NCBI GenBank assembly: GCA_964596645.1
Contig: CAZQVB010000003.1
Location: 1-64,000, forward strand
Reading direction: 5' to 3'
Length of the DNA stretch: 64,000 nucleotides
Source of the DNA: CAVQEK01 sp964596645
GTDB taxonomy: Bacteria; Bacteroidota; Bacteroidia; Cytophagales; Cyclobacteriaceae
Shown here: positions 63,584-64,000 of the stretch, piece after piece
How the letters are laid out: the number at the start of each line of letters is the position of its first letter
Numbering within the stretch: position 1 is the stretch's first letter
Notes under the pieces: model-generated
What the model was told of the DNA's origin: nothing
The model's input: the letters and a program-made list of their open reading frames with translations, nothing else
Databases searched by the model: none
Made by a program: the position numbers and the translations under genes

Positions 63584-64000
63584 TTGCTGTTTTTTGGATT
63601 TGATATGCCATTAAAAAAGAATTGAGTCAGATGCATAATCAATTTTGAAGGATGTGTGTACATCATAAGCAGGTTTTCATCCTTCATTTTTGCGTTCAAG
63701 TCGTTGAGCATGTAAAGAATAAAGTCCATGCTAAGCTCGCGGTTGATCCATCCTTCTTCCTGGGCTTTGCTAAAATCACGTTTGATTCGTTCCATTTGGT
63801 TTAATTGCCCTTGTCTTAGCTTGGAAGCAAGTATTTTATTTTTACCATACAAATCTTTGATAAAAGCTTCGCTGATGTTTTGCGCGTGACGATACTTTAC
63901 GTCTAGAAGTTTTTCCAGCTTTTCAGGAAAGGGCTTATCACTGCCCATCACTTCTTCATAATCAGCTGACCCTTCGCTGATCAATTTGTCAATTACACTT
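63580..64000 (-). CDS. TetR/AcrR-type regulator, C-terminal part (gene runs off the window)
   Basis: 140 codons, with the frame still open at the window edge (SVIDKLISEGSADYEEV). No DNA-binding domain is in view, but the C-terminal all-helical part (FPEKLEKLLDVKYRHAQNISEAFIKDLYG ... MYTHPSKLIMHLTQFFFNG) matches the ligand domain of TetR-family regulators of Bacteroidota. A TTG at 63984 is not a start; it is internal. The stop overlaps the porin-like gene start, so it is the first visible gene of the envelope operon and probably its repressor. Confidence 0.75.
   Translation of the reverse strand, partial: SVIDKLISEGSADYEEVMGSDKPFPEKLEKLLDVKYRHAQNISEAFIKDLYGKNKILASKLRQGQLNQMERIKRDFSKAQEEGWINRELSMDFILYMLNDLNAKMKDENLLMMYTHPSKLIMHLTQFFFNGISNPKNSK

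Noticed and set aside
58000..64000. Import-type ABC system
   Set aside because: There is no substrate-binding protein, and the permeases are FtsX/MacB type with large periplasmic domains, which extract or export rather than import.

Overview
The window comes from a Bacteroidota genome, most likely a gliding or surface-associated marine member of the Cytophagales. The evidence is a T9SS/gliding C-terminal-domain giant protein next to a PorP/SprF protein, a SusC/SusD pair under an ECF sigma/FecR system, lipoboxes on secreted enzymes, and promoters of the Bacteroidota type (TTG, about 19-21 nt, then TAnnTTTG). Most of the window is a GC-rich core near 50-60% by hand counts of a few lines. Two blocks are visibly AT-richer: the carbohydrate locus (about 19.4-34 kb) and the right-end ABC operon (about 58-64 kb). 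The lineage below phylum is inference.

Layout. 0-0.9 kb: end of an unidentified gene and a frameshifted IS66 transposase relic. 0.9-7.3 kb: divergent pair of a 1734-residue gliding-type secreted protein and a PorP/SprF protein. 7.3-7.7 kb: debris of a small gene. 7.8-13.4 kb: membrane protein, Tat-exported phosphotriesterase-like hydrolase, lipoprotein sulfatase, GltB-like FMN protein and lipoprotein. 13.8-16.8 kb: M42 peptidase, gcvT and comB as an operon; comB is interrupted by a 10-N gap that looks like an assembly join error. 16.9-19.3 kb: nucleoside hydrolase and a PNT/saccharopine-dehydrogenase-like oxidoreductase.

19.4-36.9 kb is a complete minus-strand polysaccharide utilisation locus: ECF sigma factor, FecR anti-sigma, SusC with an STN signalling domain, SusD, two sulfatases, GH31 alpha-xylosidase with a PA14-like insert, GH10 xylanase, a beta-propeller glycosidase-like lipoprotein and GH43. 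It suggests uptake and breakdown of a sulfated, xylose-containing polysaccharide.

37-43.4 kb: acidic lipoprotein, 7TM-PAS histidine kinase, DsbA/FrnE-like thioredoxin-fold protein, small hypothetical, and an OmpA/PD40 operon including an unrecorded 54-residue membrane protein and a DUF2452 protein. 43.5-46.0 kb: universal stress protein, then an IS200/IS605-like (RAYT-type) transposase between two arrays of short GC palindromes (about 25 copies). The right array is built from macro-repeats that carry pieces of the transposase's own 5' end. This is the most unusual structure in the window. 46-51.6 kb: MPG-type glycosylase, GH3 glucosidase/xylosidase, mtaB, a T9SS-sorted protein and a 50-residue lmo0937-like membrane peptide. 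52-57.9 kb: TPR-TM-HTH regulator, TonB-dependent receptor and beta-propeller phytase, which reads as a phytate/phosphate scavenging locus. 58.1-64 kb: TetR regulator, outer-membrane porin-like protein, LolD-like ATPase, two FtsX/LolC-like permeases, SpoIIAA/STAS-like protein and a LolA-like protein, apparently one minus-strand envelope-transport operon.

I saw no tRNA, rRNA or CRISPR.
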